NCBI GenBank assembly: GCA_021204715.1 | Contig: JAJPYW010000090.1 | Span: forward strand, 1 to 6,212 | Length of the DNA stretch: 6,212 nucleotides | Source: Prevotellaceae bacterium | GTDB lineage: Bacteria; Bacteroidota; Bacteroidia; Bacteroidales; Bacteroidaceae | Direction of reading: 5' to 3' | Part shown: positions 5,550 through 6,212 of the stretch, one piece after another | Numbering within the stretch: position 1 is the stretch's first letter | How the letters are laid out: each line of letters opens with the position of its first letter | Notes under the pieces: model-generated | What the model was told of the DNA's origin: nothing | The model's database searches: none | What the model saw: only the letters and a program-made list of their open reading frames with translations | Translations under genes and position numbers: made by a program

Positions 5550-6212
5550 ATGAAAGGCGCCGCACTGTTATCCCTGTCGTTCCTGTTGTGCTTCTCCTGC
5601 ACGGGCGGGAAAGGCGGCCGGCATGTCGCGGCGCCGGACCGGGGCGACGGCTTCCCGCCCGTGGAGGCCGACACGCTCGTCTTGCCCTCCGAGGCCGATG
5701 CAGACACCTTGCCCGCGCAGGCCGACGAGCTCTTCGACGACTTCATCTTCAACTACGCCTCCAACGCGCGCCTGCAGCTGCGCCGCACCGTCTTCCCCCT
5801 GCCTTATTATAAAGAAGACGAGCCCCTCAAGATTGAGAAAGAAGACTGGGCGCACGACTCCCTTTTCGTGCAGCAGACCTACTACACCCTGCTCTTCGAC
5901 AACGAAGACGACATGGACCTTGTGGGCGACACCACGTTGAAGTCCGTGCAGGTGGAGTGGTTTTTCTTGGACACGCGCGAGGTGAAGCGCTACTACTTCG
6001 AGCGCAAGCAAGGTACATGGATGTTGGAGGCCATCAACCTGCGCCGTATGGAAGAGAGCGGCGAAGAAGACTTCCTCGCCTTCTACGCCCGCTTCGCCGC
6101 CGACAGCCTCTACCAGCGCGGACACTTGTGCGACCCCTTGCCTTACGTCACCATCGACCCCGACGACGAGTTCTCCATTTTGGAGACCACGCTCGACGTG
6201 AACCAATGGTTC
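5550..6212 (+). CDS. DUF4348-like lipoprotein, 3'-truncated by window edge
   Basis: The frame opens at the ATG at 5550 and stays open for 221 codons to the window end, so the C-terminus is missing. The N-terminus is a lipoprotein signal: MK, a hydrophobic run (4-15) and a probable lipidated Cys17 in FSC-TGG, although Cys14 at position -3 is atypical. No acidic cluster follows Cys17 (TGGKGGR), so the Bacteroidota surface-export signal seems absent and periplasm-facing anchoring is more likely. A Pro/Ala/Asp-rich linker (about 25-60) leads into a domain starting FDDFIFNYASN (62-72), with VFPLPYYK (81-88), the stretch from WAHDSLF (100) to VGD (127), VEWFFL (135-140), VKRYYFER (145-152), WMLEAINLR (157-165) and SILETTLDVNQWF (209-221). 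I recognise this from memory as the DUF4348 family; its function is unknown. It begins 13 bp after the dehydrogenase stop, suggesting co-transcription. A start at 5542 is excluded because that frame stops after three codons. Confidence 0.82.
   Translation, partial: MKGAALLSLSFLLCFSCTGGKGGRHVAAPDRGDGFPPVEADTLVLPSEADADTLPAQADELFDDFIFNYASNARLQLRRTVFPLPYYKEDEPLKIEKEDWAHDSLFVQQTYYTLLFDNEDDMDLVGDTTLKSVQVEWFFLDTREVKRYYFERKQGTWMLEAINLRRMEESGEEDFLAFYARFAADSLYQRGHLCDPLPYVTIDPDDEFSILETTLDVNQWF

Noticed and set aside
5588..5940. Alternative forward frames (5588-5812 and 5623-5940) in the last segment
   Set aside because: Both are Arg/Pro/Ser-rich shadows of the lipoprotein frame starting at 5550, which has a signal peptide and a recognisable conserved domain.

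Overview
The window looks like core chromosome from a relatively GC-rich member of the Bacteroidales (Bacteroidota); I cannot assign a genus. The evidence is a Bacteroidota-type envelope operon (uppS, bamA, two ompH/skp genes), a DUF4348-like lipoprotein of a kind I know from Bacteroides/Prevotella relatives, starts preceded by A/T-rich sequence rather than Shine-Dalgarno motifs, and one good match to the Bacteroides -7 promoter box (TAnnTTTG). All genes lie on the + strand. Both edges cut through a gene: uppS lacks its 5' end and the lipoprotein lacks its 3' end.

Positions 1-4379 hold the envelope block. The C-terminal part of undecaprenyl diphosphate synthase (lipid carrier for peptidoglycan and surface glycans) is followed after 19 bp by full-length BamA (outer-membrane protein insertase). 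After 23 bp comes a first Skp/OmpH-like periplasmic chaperone, and after 59 bp a second. Making the glycan carrier, the insertase and its chaperones from one locus links cell-wall precursor supply to outer-membrane biogenesis. A promoter-like sequence between the two chaperone genes suggests the second can also be transcribed separately.

Positions 4380-4573 (194 bp) are a non-coding boundary. They contain a hairpin with a perfect 9-bp stem and a T-rich tail (probable terminator) and a perfect 14-bp GC-rich palindrome upstream of the next gene.

Positions 4574-6212 hold an SDR-type L-threonine 3-dehydrogenase and, 13 bp later, a DUF4348-like lipoprotein that runs off the right edge. The lipoprotein starts at 5550 and stays open for 221 codons. 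The two may be co-transcribed, but nothing in the sequence ties their functions together.

I see no mobile element, CRISPR array, tRNA, rRNA or defence cassette. The most distinctive sequence is a tyrosine-rich low-complexity segment in the BamA barrel. I found no convincing new system here.
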